Shown: positions 27,221 through 35,493 of the stretch, piece by piece | How the letters are laid out: each line of letters begins with the position of its first letter | How positions within the stretch are numbered: position 1 is the first letter of the stretch | From: Caulobacter sp. NIBR2454 | GTDB taxonomy: Bacteria > Pseudomonadota > Alphaproteobacteria > Caulobacterales > Caulobacteraceae | Direction of reading: 5' to 3' | Length of the DNA stretch: 64,000 nucleotides | Assembly (NCBI RefSeq): GCF_027474405.1 | Contig: NZ_CP114871.1 | Location: forward strand, 1,497,001-1,561,000 | Notes under the pieces: generated by a model | Databases searched by the model: none | What the model saw: the letters and a program-made list of their open reading frames with translations, nothing else | Told to the model about the DNA's origin: nothing | Translations under genes and position numbers: made by a program

Positions 27221-27687
27221 TGTCTTACGCCCTTCGCATCGCCGCGATGGCGGCTGTCCTGGCTGTCGTCGCCTGCACGCCCAAGCCGCCTCCTGGCGTG
27301 GACGCCGAACTGCTGGCTCAGGAGATCGGCAATGCGGTGGGGTCTGATTCCACCTGCGTGCTGTTCGCCAAGGCTGGCGGGAATGGGGAGGTGGTCCACC
27401 GCTACGGCACGCACCTGACTTGCGGTCGGACCCTGCCGTCCTGCGAGGGAGGCAGTGTCACCGCCGCCGACATGCTCAAGCGGGCCGCCAAGGGCGAAGT
27501 GCTTTCCTTGAGCTGCGACACCGTGGTGGAAGACGCTCGCACGGTGGGCTGGGTCACCGGCCCCGTCGCCCAAACGGGCCCGGCCAAAGACCTGGTCTAT
27601 GTGGCGGTGATGGAAGGCGACCGCGCCTTGCCAGGACGGGAAATCCGCACCCGGCTCGAGGCCGCCTTCCGGGTCGCCAAGCTCTAG
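27220..27687 (+). CDS. putative lipoprotein of unknown function
   Basis: 155 residues with a lipoprotein signal peptide: a hydrophobic run ending V-V-A-C, so Cys19 is the likely lipidated residue. Four further cysteines (in S-T-C-V-L-F, L-T-C-G, P-S-C-E and L-S-C-D) could form disulfides in the periplasm. No family recognised. The start overlaps the acyl-CoA synthetase stop, so the two are translated together. It overlaps the convergent SIMPL gene by 4 bases. Confidence 0.75.
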   Translation: MSYALRIAAMAAVLAVVACTPKPPPGVDAELLAQEIGNAVGSDSTCVLFAKAGGNGEVVHRYGTHLTCGRTLPSCEGGSVTAADMLKRAAKGEVLSLSCDTVVEDARTVGWVTGPVAQTGPAKDLVYVAVMEGDRALPGREIRTRLEAAFRVAKL

Positions 27688-28421
27688 CGAGCGGCCTCGA
27701 AAGTGGCCGACACGTCGATCCGGACGCGCAGTTCGCCGCCTTCGATCGGCGTCGAGTCTGCGGACTCACGCTTCATCGCCATCATCATCACCGGGCGAGG
27801 GGGCTCCGGCGAATAGCCGCCGGACTCGTTCAGCGACACCAGGCGCACGATCTTGTAGCCGGTGGCCTGCGCATAGAGAGCAGCCTTGGCCTCCAGCGCC
27901 TTCACCGCTTCGCGACGGGCGGCGTTCTCGGCGCCTTCGGGATCCGAAAGGCCGAAGCTGATCCCATGGATGGTGTTGGCCCCGGCGTTGACCGTCGCGT
28001 CCACGGCCTGGCCCAGCTTGGCCAGATCGCGCACCCGCACCGTCACCTGGTTGGCCGCCTGATAGCCGGTCAGCTTGGGCGGCTGGTTCTGCTCATAAAC
28101 ATACTGAGGATTGAGGTTCAGGCCCGAGGTCTGGATATCCCGGCTTTCGATGCCGGCTTTCTTCAAGGCGGCGATCACCTGGTTCATGCGTAACGCGTTG
28201 GCCTTCATCGCCTCGGCGGCGGTGGGGGACTCCACGTTCACGCCCAGGGTGATGGTGGCCATGTCGGGGGCGACACGGGTCTCGCCATAGGCCGACAGAT
28301 TCAGGGTGGTGGCCTTGAACTGAGTGTCCGCGGCGGTGAGCACGGTCTGGGCGCTGGCGGAGGCCGCGCCGGCGGTGACGAGCAGCGCTCCCAAGGCGGC
28401 GGCGCGGAACAGGGTCTTCAT
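27684..28421 (-). CDS. SIMPL domain (DUF541) periplasmic protein
   Basis: 245 residues with a signal peptide ending A-S-A-Q and a SIMPL domain: L-S-A-Y-G-E-T-R-V-A-P-D-M-A, G-V-N-V-E-S-P-T-A-A-E-A and I-Q-T-S-G-L-N-L-N-P-Q-Y. E. coli YggE is the closest named relative; members affect oxidative stress tolerance but lack a defined activity. GGAGA lies ahead of the ATG. It stands alone between the lipoprotein and the tRNA. Confidence 0.9.
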   Translation of the reverse strand: MKTLFRAAALGALLVTAGAASASAQTVLTAADTQFKATTLNLSAYGETRVAPDMATITLGVNVESPTAAEAMKANALRMNQVIAALKKAGIESRDIQTSGLNLNPQYVYEQNQPPKLTGYQAANQVTVRVRDLAKLGQAVDATVNAGANTIHGISFGLSDPEGAENAARREAVKALEAKAALYAQATGYKIVRLVSLNESGGYSPEPPRPVMMMAMKRESADSTPIEGGELRVRIDVSATFEAAR

Positions 28422-28550
28422 CGATCAATCTCCAAGGCGGGGTTCCGCCGTAACGACCGGCGCAACTTGAGCGTTGCAACATGAACCGGAGCTTTAAGCC
28501 GCGTGCAGGTCATGGTAACCCGCGCATCCGGTTGCGCCGAAGCGCAAGTG

Positions 28551-28626
28551 GGGCCTGTAGCTCAATGGTTAGAGCCGACCGCTCATAACGGTCTGGTTGG
28601 GGGTTCGAGTCCCTCCAGGCCTACCA
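28551..28626 (+). tRNA. tRNA with anticodon CAT (Ile2 or elongator Met)
   Basis: A 76-base cloverleaf. Acceptor GGGCCTG pairs with CAGGCCT, giving a G-T wobble at position 1-72, then A and an encoded CCA. The anticodon stem is GACCG/CGGTC with loop CTCATAA, anticodon CAT; the T arm has GGTTCGA. It lacks the unpaired 1-72 of an initiator only in the weak sense (wobble), and has no three-GC-pair anticodon stem, so initiator is unlikely. Choosing Ile2 (lysidine-modified) or Met needs a model score. Confidence 0.93.
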
Positions 28627-28745
28627 ATTCCCGACCACGTCATGGTAATAAGACGCAAGCGCACGCGGCGTAGCTTCCTCTGGAAGCGCCATTGCGCCGA
28701 AGCGGTTGGGGTGACCGTTCCATCAGTTCTCAGTGCGGAGCACCC

Positions 28746-29987
28746 ATGAATCAACCGACCCGCTTCGAAGCCGCCGCCCAATACACCGATGCGTCTGGCT
28801 TCATCGACGTGAAGAAGTTGATCGAGGCCTATCCGTTTGAAGATCACGTCCGGCGGGCGGACGAGTATTTCCGCACCATCGACGATCCTTGGGTGCATCA
28901 CTTCCGCAAACCCTACCATGAAATCCACGATACGGCCGCGACGCTGTCGGGTTTCGCCGCGGTCCTGAAGCTGGGCAAGTTCAAGCCGGGACATGTGATC
29001 GTTGATTTTGGCTGCGGAGCCGGTTGGCTCAGCGCCGCCCTGTCGATGATGCGCTGCAAGCCCATTGGACTGGACATATCCGAGGGCGGTCTGGATATGG
29101 CGCGGCGCTTCGTGAACGAGCACCCGCTGCTGAGTACTCAGGACATCCGCTTCGAAGCGATCCGCAAGGAGAAGTCAGTTCCCCTCGACGACGCCTCGGT
29201 GGATCGGGTGATCTGCTTCGACAGCTTTCACCACGTGTCCGACCAAGCGGCCTATCTCAACGAATTCCACCGCGTCCTGGCCCCCGGCGGCCTTGCTATC
29301 TTTCACGAACCGGGGCCGCGCCATTCGCGCACCGACCAGTCGCAATTGGAGATGCGCGAGTTCGCCGTCATCGAGAACGACATCTTCATCGAAGACATCT
29401 GGGCCGACGCTCAAAAGGCCGGTTTCGTCGGCATCGAGATGGCGGTGTTCAACGAAATTCCGCTTACCGTCGATCTGAAGGGCTTCAATCGCGGCATCAA
29501 GGGCCTGCTGGCGCCTTGGACCTACTACAAGCTCGGCCTGCAGCTCATGCGGCAGATGAACGATAAGCGCGTCTTCGTCCTACGCAAGGCCGGCCCGCTC
29601 GATGGCAGCAGCCGATTCGCCGACCAGCTGGGCGGGCGCCTGGAGGTCGTCGAGCGTAGCTTCGAGCCTGAGAAGCGCATCCTCACGGCGACCTTGAACC
29701 TCGCCAATCAGGGCAGGGGCCATTGGCTCCCGTCGGGGGCCGGTTTCGGGGCGGTGAACCTGGGCCTGAACGCTTCGGGCCCGGATGGCGCCAAGGCCTA
29801 TGCGGACGCGATTCATCTTCCTGTAGCGTCGGAAGAGACCACCGCCGGCGAGAGCCGCCGCGTGACCGTGAAGGCGGAAATTCCCTGGCAGTTGGGACCC
29901 GTTTTCAACGTCGAAATTCAGCTGGTTTCCGAGCATGTCGCCTGGTTTGGCGAACCGGTTCAGATTCTGATCTCGCCGGAAGGCTGA
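28746..29987 (+). CDS. class I SAM-dependent methyltransferase with extra C-terminal domain
   Basis: 413 residues from an ATG with GGAG upstream. Motif I is V-D-F-G-C-G-A-G-W-L-S, then G-L-D-I-S-E-G-G-L, and V-D-R-V-I-C-F-D-S-F-H-H, the usual AdoMet fold, at about residues 75-225. Residues from about 285 form a separate beta-rich region (L-T-A-T-L-N-L-A-N-Q.. W-L-P-S-G-A-G). Substrate unknown; surface glycan or small-molecule methylation are possibilities only. Next gene starts 21 bases downstream. Confidence 0.82.
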   Translation: MNQPTRFEAAAQYTDASGFIDVKKLIEAYPFEDHVRRADEYFRTIDDPWVHHFRKPYHEIHDTAATLSGFAAVLKLGKFKPGHVIVDFGCGAGWLSAALSMMRCKPIGLDISEGGLDMARRFVNEHPLLSTQDIRFEAIRKEKSVPLDDASVDRVICFDSFHHVSDQAAYLNEFHRVLAPGGLAIFHEPGPRHSRTDQSQLEMREFAVIENDIFIEDIWADAQKAGFVGIEMAVFNEIPLTVDLKGFNRGIKGLLAPWTYYKLGLQLMRQMNDKRVFVLRKAGPLDGSSRFADQLGGRLEVVERSFEPEKRILTATLNLANQGRGHWLPSGAGFGAVNLGLNASGPDGAKAYADAIHLPVASEETTAGESRRVTVKAEIPWQLGPVFNVEIQLVSEHVAWFGEPVQILISPEG

Positions 29988-30008
29988 GCCGTCCCTATAT
30001 GGCGAGCC

Positions 30009-30512
30009 ATGGCTGAAGCATTCAACGACAAGATCCTGCCCGCCGAGAAGGCCGCCCGCTACGAGGAGGTCGCTCTGGAGATCGCCTCCGTACTGGATGG
30101 GGAGCCGAACCTGACCGCGCGCATGGCGACCGTGGCGTCGATGCTGGCCAACAGCTTTGATCACTACTTCTGGACGGGCTTCTACGTCGTCGATCCGGAT
30201 AAGCCGCGCGAGTTGGTGGTGGGCCCGTATCAGGGCACCCTGGGCTGCTTGCGTATCGCTTTCGGCCGCGGCGTCTGCGGCGCGGCGGCGGAGACGGGCC
30301 AGACTCAGCTGGTCGAGGACGTTCACGCCTTTCCGGGCCACATCGCCTGCGACAGCCGCTCGGAGAGCGAGATCGTCGTGCCGGTGTTCGACGCCGCTGG
30401 AAAACTGTTGGCGGTCTTTGATGTGGACTCTGACAAGCCCGCCGCGTTCGACGCCGTAGATCAGGCCGGTATCGAGGCCATCCTCGCCGCCACCTTCGCG
30501 CAGGGCGGCTGA
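30009..30512 (+). CDS. msrC: free methionine-(R)-sulfoxide reductase (GAF domain)
   Basis: 167-residue single GAF domain with the three family cysteines at C80, C90 and C114, the same spacing (10 and 24) as C84/C94/C118 of E. coli fRMsr. It reduces free methionine-R-sulfoxide using thioredoxin, so it is an oxidative repair enzyme. The motif D-S-R-S-E-S-E-I-V-V-P is conserved. The flavin reductase gene follows 39 bases later. Confidence 0.92.
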   Translation: MAEAFNDKILPAEKAARYEEVALEIASVLDGEPNLTARMATVASMLANSFDHYFWTGFYVVDPDKPRELVVGPYQGTLGCLRIAFGRGVCGAAAETGQTQLVEDVHAFPGHIACDSRSESEIVVPVFDAAGKLLAVFDVDSDKPAAFDAVDQAGIEAILAATFAQGG

Positions 30513-30551
30513 TCTGTTGCAGCCCGCGCCGCTTTCGTTTCAAAGGGTCGC

Positions 30552-31070
30552 ATGACAGGGACCCGCGTCGAACTGGATCAGGGCGCGCTCGCCAATGCGC
30601 GGGCGTTGCGCGACGCGTTCGGCTGCTTCACCACCGGGGTCACGGTGGTCACCGCCCGGTGCCCCCAGGGGAACAAGCTGGGTTTCACGGTCAATTCCTT
30701 CGCCTCTGTGTCGCTTGATCCGCCGCTGGCGCTGATCTGCGTGGACCTGAACTCGTTCAGCCTAGCGGGACTGGAGGCCAGCGGGTCCTTCGCGGTCAAT
30801 GTGCTGCACGCCGGCCAGCAGGATCTGGCCCGCCAGTTCGTCCAGCGCGACGAGGACCGTTTCGCCGGCGTCGGGATCGAGAGCTGGGGCACCGGCGCGC
30901 CGATCATCGACGACTGCATGGGCAATTTCGAGTGCCGGATCAGCCAGGCCTTCGACGCAGGCGACCACCGTGTGATCGTGGGTGAAATCCTGCGCGTCCG
31001 GTTCGACCCCGCGCATGAGCCGCTGGTCTATCTGCAGGGGCGTTTCCGCAAGGTCCACGTGGACGATTAA
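30552..31070 (+). CDS. flavin reductase-like FMN-binding protein
   Basis: 172 residues of the HpaC/flavin reductase domain: A-F-G-C-F-T-T-G-V-T-V-V-T near residue 23, V-N-S-F-A-S-V-S-L-D-P-P-L, and C-terminal G-D-H-R-V-I-V-G-E-I. It binds FMN and typically reduces it with NAD(P)H for partner monooxygenases. No partner oxygenase is beside it. It converges on the diflavin reductase gene with a 4-base overlap, so its link to that flavin-based operon is positional only. Confidence 0.9.
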   Translation: MTGTRVELDQGALANARALRDAFGCFTTGVTVVTARCPQGNKLGFTVNSFASVSLDPPLALICVDLNSFSLAGLEASGSFAVNVLHAGQQDLARQFVQRDEDRFAGVGIESWGTGAPIIDDCMGNFECRISQAFDAGDHRVIVGEILRVRFDPAHEPLVYLQGRFRKVHVDD

Positions 31071-32446
31071 TAGACGTCCCTGCGGTAGAAGCCTTTCTCG
31101 GTCAGGTCCGCCATGGCCTGTGCGCCCAGGATGTCGGTCAGGGTCGCCCCGACCGCCTTGCCCATCTCGATCCCGCCGCAGACATAGATCGCCGCGCCGC
31201 TCGCTACCCACAGGCGCAAGTCGTCGGCGGCCTCCGCCAGGCGATGCTGCACATAGACCCGTTCCGCCTGGTCGCGAGAGAAGGCCAGGGTGAGGCGCTC
31301 GATGGCGCCTGCGTTCGTCCAGGCTTCGATCTCAGCCTGGTGGAAATAGTCGGTCGCCGCGCTGCGCTCGCCAAAGATCAGCCAGTTGCGACGCGCGCCC
31401 GCGGCGGCTCGCGCCTTCAGATGCGCACGAAGCCCGGCCAGGCCCGTGCCAGCCCCGATCAGGATCAGCGGCCTCGAAGGTTCCGGCGCGTGAAAGGCGC
31501 GATTGGTTCTGACGCGTAGGTCGATGTCGCCGCCGATCTCGGCGTACTTGGTCAACCATCCAGAGCCAACGCCCAGACCGCCGTCCGGCCGGACCATCTG
31601 GCGGACGATCAGTTCGATGCGGCCGTCCTGGGGGATGGAGGCGATGGAATATTCCCGGTGCGAGGGCGCGCCGGCTTCGTCCGGGCCATTGCGCGGGCCG
31701 ATCTCGGCGATATCGCCTGCCGCCCAGGCCGCCGAACCCTCGGCCGGTTCCAGCGCCACATGCCAGGCTTCTCCGCCGGGGCTGCCGGGGTTGAGCAGGC
31801 GGCGTTCCACCAGCTTCCAGCGCTCATAGGCCGGCCGGCTCCAATCGGGAGCGTCGGTGACCCCGCTGATTGCGCTGAGTTGATGCTGCCAATGACGAAG
31901 GGCGCCTTCGTCGCCGTCGTCCACCTCGATCCGATCGAACAGCGGCGCGGCGCCGCGTTCGGTCAGCCACGCATCCAGCCGGCGGCCAAAGGCGCTGAAG
32001 TGGATGTAGGAGCTGTCGCCGAGCGACAGCAGGCCGTAGCTGAGCCCGGACAGGTCCGGCTCGATCGCCATGACCCTGCTGACAAACCGGGCGGCGGAAT
32101 CGGGCGCATCGCCTTCGCCGGTGGTGCTGGCGACGAACAGCGCGCGCTTGGCGGCGGACAAATCCTGGGCCGTCACATCCCCGATGGAGATTACCCGCGC
32201 GCCGACTTCGCCTATCTGCAGGGCCTTGGCGGTGGTCCAGGCCAGGTCCTCGGCGAAGCCCGTCTGGCTGGCGTAGACGACCAGGACGGCCTCTCCGCCG
32301 CCGGCCATGGCCTCGCTCTGCCGTCTGGCGCGGCGGCGCATGAGGGCGCGGCGCAAGGCGACGCCCCCACAGAACAGCGCATAGGCCAGGATCGCGGCGG
32401 CGGCCCAGAGCAACCGTTCAACGGTAAGAGCGGGCAGGCTATTCAT
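31067..32446 (-). CDS. membrane-anchored FMN/FAD/NADP diflavin reductase
   Basis: 459 residues. One N-terminal membrane helix (about 10-30) with a following R-R-R-A-R-R stretch puts the rest in the cytoplasm. Flavodoxin domain (about 52-190) has Y-A-S-Q-T-G-F-A-E; a FAD domain without the long connecting insert has R-E-Y-S-I-A-S; the NADP domain has G-A-G-T-G-L-A-G and ends R-R-D-V-Y, like the terminal aromatic of sulfite/cytochrome P450 reductases. It likely moves NADPH electrons to the membrane protein of this operon. Last gene of the operon; its start overlaps the apbE stop. Confidence 0.86.
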   Translation of the reverse strand: MNSLPALTVERLLWAAAAILAYALFCGGVALRRALMRRRARRQSEAMAGGGEAVLVVYASQTGFAEDLAWTTAKALQIGEVGARVISIGDVTAQDLSAAKRALFVASTTGEGDAPDSAARFVSRVMAIEPDLSGLSYGLLSLGDSSYIHFSAFGRRLDAWLTERGAAPLFDRIEVDDGDEGALRHWQHQLSAISGVTDAPDWSRPAYERWKLVERRLLNPGSPGGEAWHVALEPAEGSAAWAAGDIAEIGPRNGPDEAGAPSHREYSIASIPQDGRIELIVRQMVRPDGGLGVGSGWLTKYAEIGGDIDLRVRTNRAFHAPEPSRPLILIGAGTGLAGLRAHLKARAAAGARRNWLIFGERSAATDYFHQAEIEAWTNAGAIERLTLAFSRDQAERVYVQHRLAEAADDLRLWVASGAAIYVCGGIEMGKAVGATLTDILGAQAMADLTEKGFYRRDVY

Positions 32447-33431
32447 CGTCGAGCATGGCCGCGAAGGCCGAGGTCATGTGTTCGTCGTATCCGTCCGCCG
32501 AGCGAGCGACGATCACGGCCGCGAGGCTCCGACGCTCCGCGTAGGCCAGGCCAGCTTCGACACCGAGCACGGTGATGGCGGTGGCCTCGGCGTCAGCGCG
32601 CATACAGCTTTTGTGCAGAACAGTGACGGAGGCGGCAGGGTCGAAGACCGGCCGCCCCGTGCGGGGGTCCAGGGTGTGGCCGTACCACGCCCCGGCGTGA
32701 CGGAAGCGCCGCCGCCAGTCGCCGGACGTCGCGAGGGCCAGATCGCAGGCGGCGACCACGAAACGATCGAGGTCCGTCTCCGGCGCGCTCTCCAGCTCAA
32801 CCCACCAGGGCTTGGCGTCCTGCTTGACCCCGAATCCGTAGAGTTCGCCGCCGATCTCGATCAACGCCGAGATCACCCCTAGATCCTTCAGGCCGGCCGC
32901 CAGATGGTCGACCGCGAAACCCTTGGCGATCCCGGAAAAGTCGAGGCGCAGGCCGCCCGGTTGTTGCAGCCGCCCCAAAGCGTCGATGGACACGCGACGC
33001 CAGCCGATGGTCGCGGCCGCCGCGGCGCTCTCGGCGGGCGAGGGCAGGGCCTCGTTCACTACGCGCGGTCCGAAACCCCATAGATCGACCGCGCCGCCCA
33101 CGGTGGGATCGAACGCGCCGTCGCTGGCCTTGGCGACCTCAAGAGCGCAGGCAAGAACGGTCGCGAAGGCTTCGGGAAGAGCGTGCCAGGAGCCCGCCTC
33201 CGCCACATTGAAGCGGCTGAGGACGGAGCCATGCTCCCAGGTGCTCATCTCATCGATCACCTGCTGCAGGCGAGCGGCGATCAGGGCCTCGATTTCATGC
33301 CGCGGCACGGTCCCAGGATCGATCAGGTTCACCGACCAGGTCGTGCCCATGGTCTCCCCGCGCAGGCTGAGCGGAGAGCCCGTCGGCCGCTCGGGCGCGA
33401 CGGTGATCTGAGGGACCAGGACACGATTCAT
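32439..33431 (-). CDS. apbE: FAD:protein FMN transferase (ApbE)
   Basis: 330 residues. ApbE attaches FMN covalently to Thr/Ser of target proteins. Visible motifs: M-G-T-T-W (28-32), F-D-P-T-V-G, D-F-S-G-I-A-K-G-F-A-V-D (164-175), I-G-G-E-L, H-T-L-D-P-R-T-G-R-P-V (252-262) and the metal pair D280 and T284 in A-D-A-E-A-T-A. No signal peptide, Tat motif or lipobox is visible, which is odd for a family usually exported to flavinylate periplasmic proteins. Fourth gene of the Fur-boxed operon; the likely target is the DUF2271 protein. Confidence 0.92.
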   Translation of the reverse strand: MNRVLVPQITVAPERPTGSPLSLRGETMGTTWSVNLIDPGTVPRHEIEALIAARLQQVIDEMSTWEHGSVLSRFNVAEAGSWHALPEAFATVLACALEVAKASDGAFDPTVGGAVDLWGFGPRVVNEALPSPAESAAAAATIGWRRVSIDALGRLQQPGGLRLDFSGIAKGFAVDHLAAGLKDLGVISALIEIGGELYGFGVKQDAKPWWVELESAPETDLDRFVVAACDLALATSGDWRRRFRHAGAWYGHTLDPRTGRPVFDPAASVTVLHKSCMRADAEATAITVLGVEAGLAYAERRSLAAVIVARSADGYDEHMTSAFAAMLDDE

Positions 33432-33475
33432 GGAAGAGGGTGGGCCGGCGACGGGCGGACCGCCGCCGGATCCGC

Positions 33476-34273
33476 TTATGGCTTCAGGACTTCGAGGACG
33501 GTGATGTAGCTGGCGGAACGCTGGGCGTTCGGCACGGTGGCCTTGTCGTCACGCACCGAAGCCTCCAGCCAGTACATGCCGGGCTCGGGCCACTTGACCT
33601 TGAAGGAGCCGTCGGCGGCCGTCTTCAGTTTCATCTCGTTCAGGCTGTCGCGATAGCGGATGCCGCCGGGAACGACCTCGACCTCGACATCGCCGGCCGG
33701 CTTGCCGTCGAGTTGCAGCTTGAAGGTCGCTTCCTCGCCGGCGAACAGGTCGTTGGGGTGGGTGACGGGGACCATCTCCAGGCCCTTGCCGGTCGGCGTC
33801 AGGACGGTCGTGGTCGGTGCGCCCTTGGTCACGAAGACCTCCAGGCGTCGCTGGTTCTGGCTGGTCCGAACCTCGGTCGCGCCGGCCGGGATCTCCGGGG
33901 GCGTTCCGCGCCAGCGCTTCGTCTCTGCGCCGACCTTGTAAGATCCGCTCAGCATGTCGCCGCCGCTCATCACCTTGTAGGTGCCGCTCTGGGTCAGATG
34001 CACGTCGAAGGTCGAGCGGTAACGGCCGGTCGAGGCGTTCTCGATCTTGGCTTCCGTGCCGTCAGGCGCGATCGCTTTCACGCCGTCCAGGCGCATGGGT
34101 TGGTGTTCAAAGTAGAACAGATCATTGGACACGGCGGCGTCCACCGTCAGCCACGGGTCGTTGCCAGACAGCACGGTGGCCGAGGGCAGCATCCACTGAC
34201 GGTGGGCGTGGGCCGCCATCGGCGCGGCGGCGATGATCGCGGCGGTGAGCGCCAGGCGCAGGGTGTTCTTCAT
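33476..34273 (-). CDS. DUF4198 exported protein, second copy
   Basis: 265 residues from ATG 34273; the longer open frame is spurious. A signal peptide ends A21-H22-A23, so the mature protein would begin H24-R-Q-W-M-L-P. Beta-rich body with V-T-H-P-N-D-L-F-A-G-E-E and a carboxypeptidase-regulatory-like C-terminal part (T-A-A-D-G-S-F-K-V). Paralogous in design to the DUF4198 protein in the TonB-receptor locus. A periplasmic metal-binding role fits the context but is not shown. Sits 14 bases after the DUF2271 stop. Confidence 0.85.
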   Translation of the reverse strand: MKNTLRLALTAAIIAAAPMAAHAHRQWMLPSATVLSGNDPWLTVDAAVSNDLFYFEHQPMRLDGVKAIAPDGTEAKIENASTGRYRSTFDVHLTQSGTYKVMSGGDMLSGSYKVGAETKRWRGTPPEIPAGATEVRTSQNQRRLEVFVTKGAPTTTVLTPTGKGLEMVPVTHPNDLFAGEEATFKLQLDGKPAGDVEVEVVPGGIRYRDSLNEMKLKTAADGSFKVKWPEPGMYWLEASVRDDKATVPNAQRSASYITVLEVLKP

Positions 34274-34287
34274 GGGTCTGGCTCCGT

Positions 34288-34803
34288 TCAGGGTTTGGCG
34301 ACGACGGTGACGGCGCCGAGCTCTGTCGAGCCCTTGGCGCTGGTGGTCTTGGCGGCCTTGGGCGGCCACTGGACCGGGACCTTGATCAGCTCACGGCCGC
34401 CGACTTCACGGGCGGCTTCCACCACCAGCATGTATTCCCCGGCGGGCAGGCCCTTCAGCGGGCCCTTGGCGCTGTTGAAGCTGACCGTGTGACGGCCGGG
34501 CGCGCGGGTCGGGCTGGTGACGCCATCGACGGGAAAGGACATCTCGCGACCGGCGCGACGCCACCACTGGCGAATGTCCTTCAGCCACTTCTCGCCTTCG
34601 TTGTTCCTTAGCTTGGTGTCGTACCAGACGGCGAAGGTGCCGACAGCGGTCTGGTCGGGCCGCTCAAGCCAGATGGCCGCGTAAGGACGGTGATACTCGG
34701 CCACGGTCAGGCGCGGGATCTCCACCGTCACGTTCAGGTCAGCGGCCAGGGCCGGAGTGGCGGCGAGGCTGCCAAGGGCGAGGGCGGGCAGGGCTTTGCG
34801 CAT
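34288..34803 (-). CDS. DUF2271 exported protein, likely covalent FMN carrier
   Basis: 171 residues with a signal peptide ending A-L-A-A. The domain shows the DUF2271 layout: Y-A-A-I-W-L-E, a W-Y-D-x-K segment, W-L-K-D-I-R-Q-W-W and P-A-G-E-Y. D93-G-V-T-S-P-T99 closely matches the ApbE target motif (D-x-x-T/S-G/S-A-T/S), with Pro instead of Ala; T99 is the predicted FMN site. apbE lies two genes downstream in the same operon. Expected role: a periplasmic one- or two-electron carrier fed by the PepSY membrane protein. Confidence 0.82.
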   Translation of the reverse strand: MRKALPALALGSLAATPALAADLNVTVEIPRLTVAEYHRPYAAIWLERPDQTAVGTFAVWYDTKLRNNEGEKWLKDIRQWWRRAGREMSFPVDGVTSPTRAPGRHTVSFNSAKGPLKGLPAGEYMLVVEAAREVGGRELIKVPVQWPPKAAKTTSAKGSTELGAVTVVAKP

Positions 34804-34818
34804 AGAGGCGAGGCTCCG

Positions 34819-35451
34819 TCAGGAATGAATGAAAAGGATGACGAGGACGAGCGGGATCACGATCCCGAGCCCGACCATCGGCCAGGTGCTGGGCCGCGCC
34901 CCGGCATGCATCTGCAGCAGGCATAGACCGGTGATGCAGAAGACCAGACAGGCGACGGCGAAGACGTCGAGGAACCACATCCAGGCGGTTCCGGTGTTGC
35001 GACCCTTATGCAGGTCGTTCAGGTAGCTGATCGCGCCGCGCGTGGTCTTCTCATAGGCGATGTCGCCGGTGACGCGGTCCACGCTCAGCCAGGCGTCGCC
35101 ACCGGGGCGGGTGAGAGCGACATAGACCTCATCCTCGGACCATTCGCCCTCGCGGCCGGTCACGTCGATCTTCATGGTCTTGCCGATCCACTTTGCGACG
35201 GGTTCCTGCAGCGGGCCTTTCTCGGCCGGTGCATTCACGCCCAGGGCGGTGATCATGTCGGCGGGCAGAACCGCTTCCTTGGAAATGACCTTGGGTTTGG
35301 CCTCAATCAGGGCCGCGTGGTTCAGCGTGATGCCAGTGGCGGCGAATAGGATCATGCCCACCAGGCAGATAGCCGAGCTGATCCAGTGCCACTGGTGCAG
35401 CTGTTTGAGCCAGAAGGAGCGGCTCTGGCTGGTGGTTTTGGCTTGGCTCAT
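34819..35451 (-). CDS. PepSY-associated transmembrane protein
   Basis: 210 residues. Helices near 24-46 and 154-178, with a further C-terminal one near 188-208, flank a periplasmic PepSY-like domain (D-A-W-L-S-V-D-R-V-T-G-D-I-A-Y). Conserved His candidates for haem b lie at L-H19-Q-W-H22-W, N-H45 and L-H-K-G-R-N before the second helix. PepSY_TM proteins of this kind are thought to carry electrons across the inner membrane. First gene of the operon, about 45 bases after a Fur box. Confidence 0.82.
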   Translation of the reverse strand: MSQAKTTSQSRSFWLKQLHQWHWISSAICLVGMILFAATGITLNHAALIEAKPKVISKEAVLPADMITALGVNAPAEKGPLQEPVAKWIGKTMKIDVTGREGEWSEDEVYVALTRPGGDAWLSVDRVTGDIAYEKTTRGAISYLNDLHKGRNTGTAWMWFLDVFAVACLVFCITGLCLLQMHAGARPSTWPMVGLGIVIPLVLVILFIHS

Positions 35452-35493
35452 CGCGAAAAATGCAAGGTCCGGAGCGGCCGAGCGAAGCGCGGC

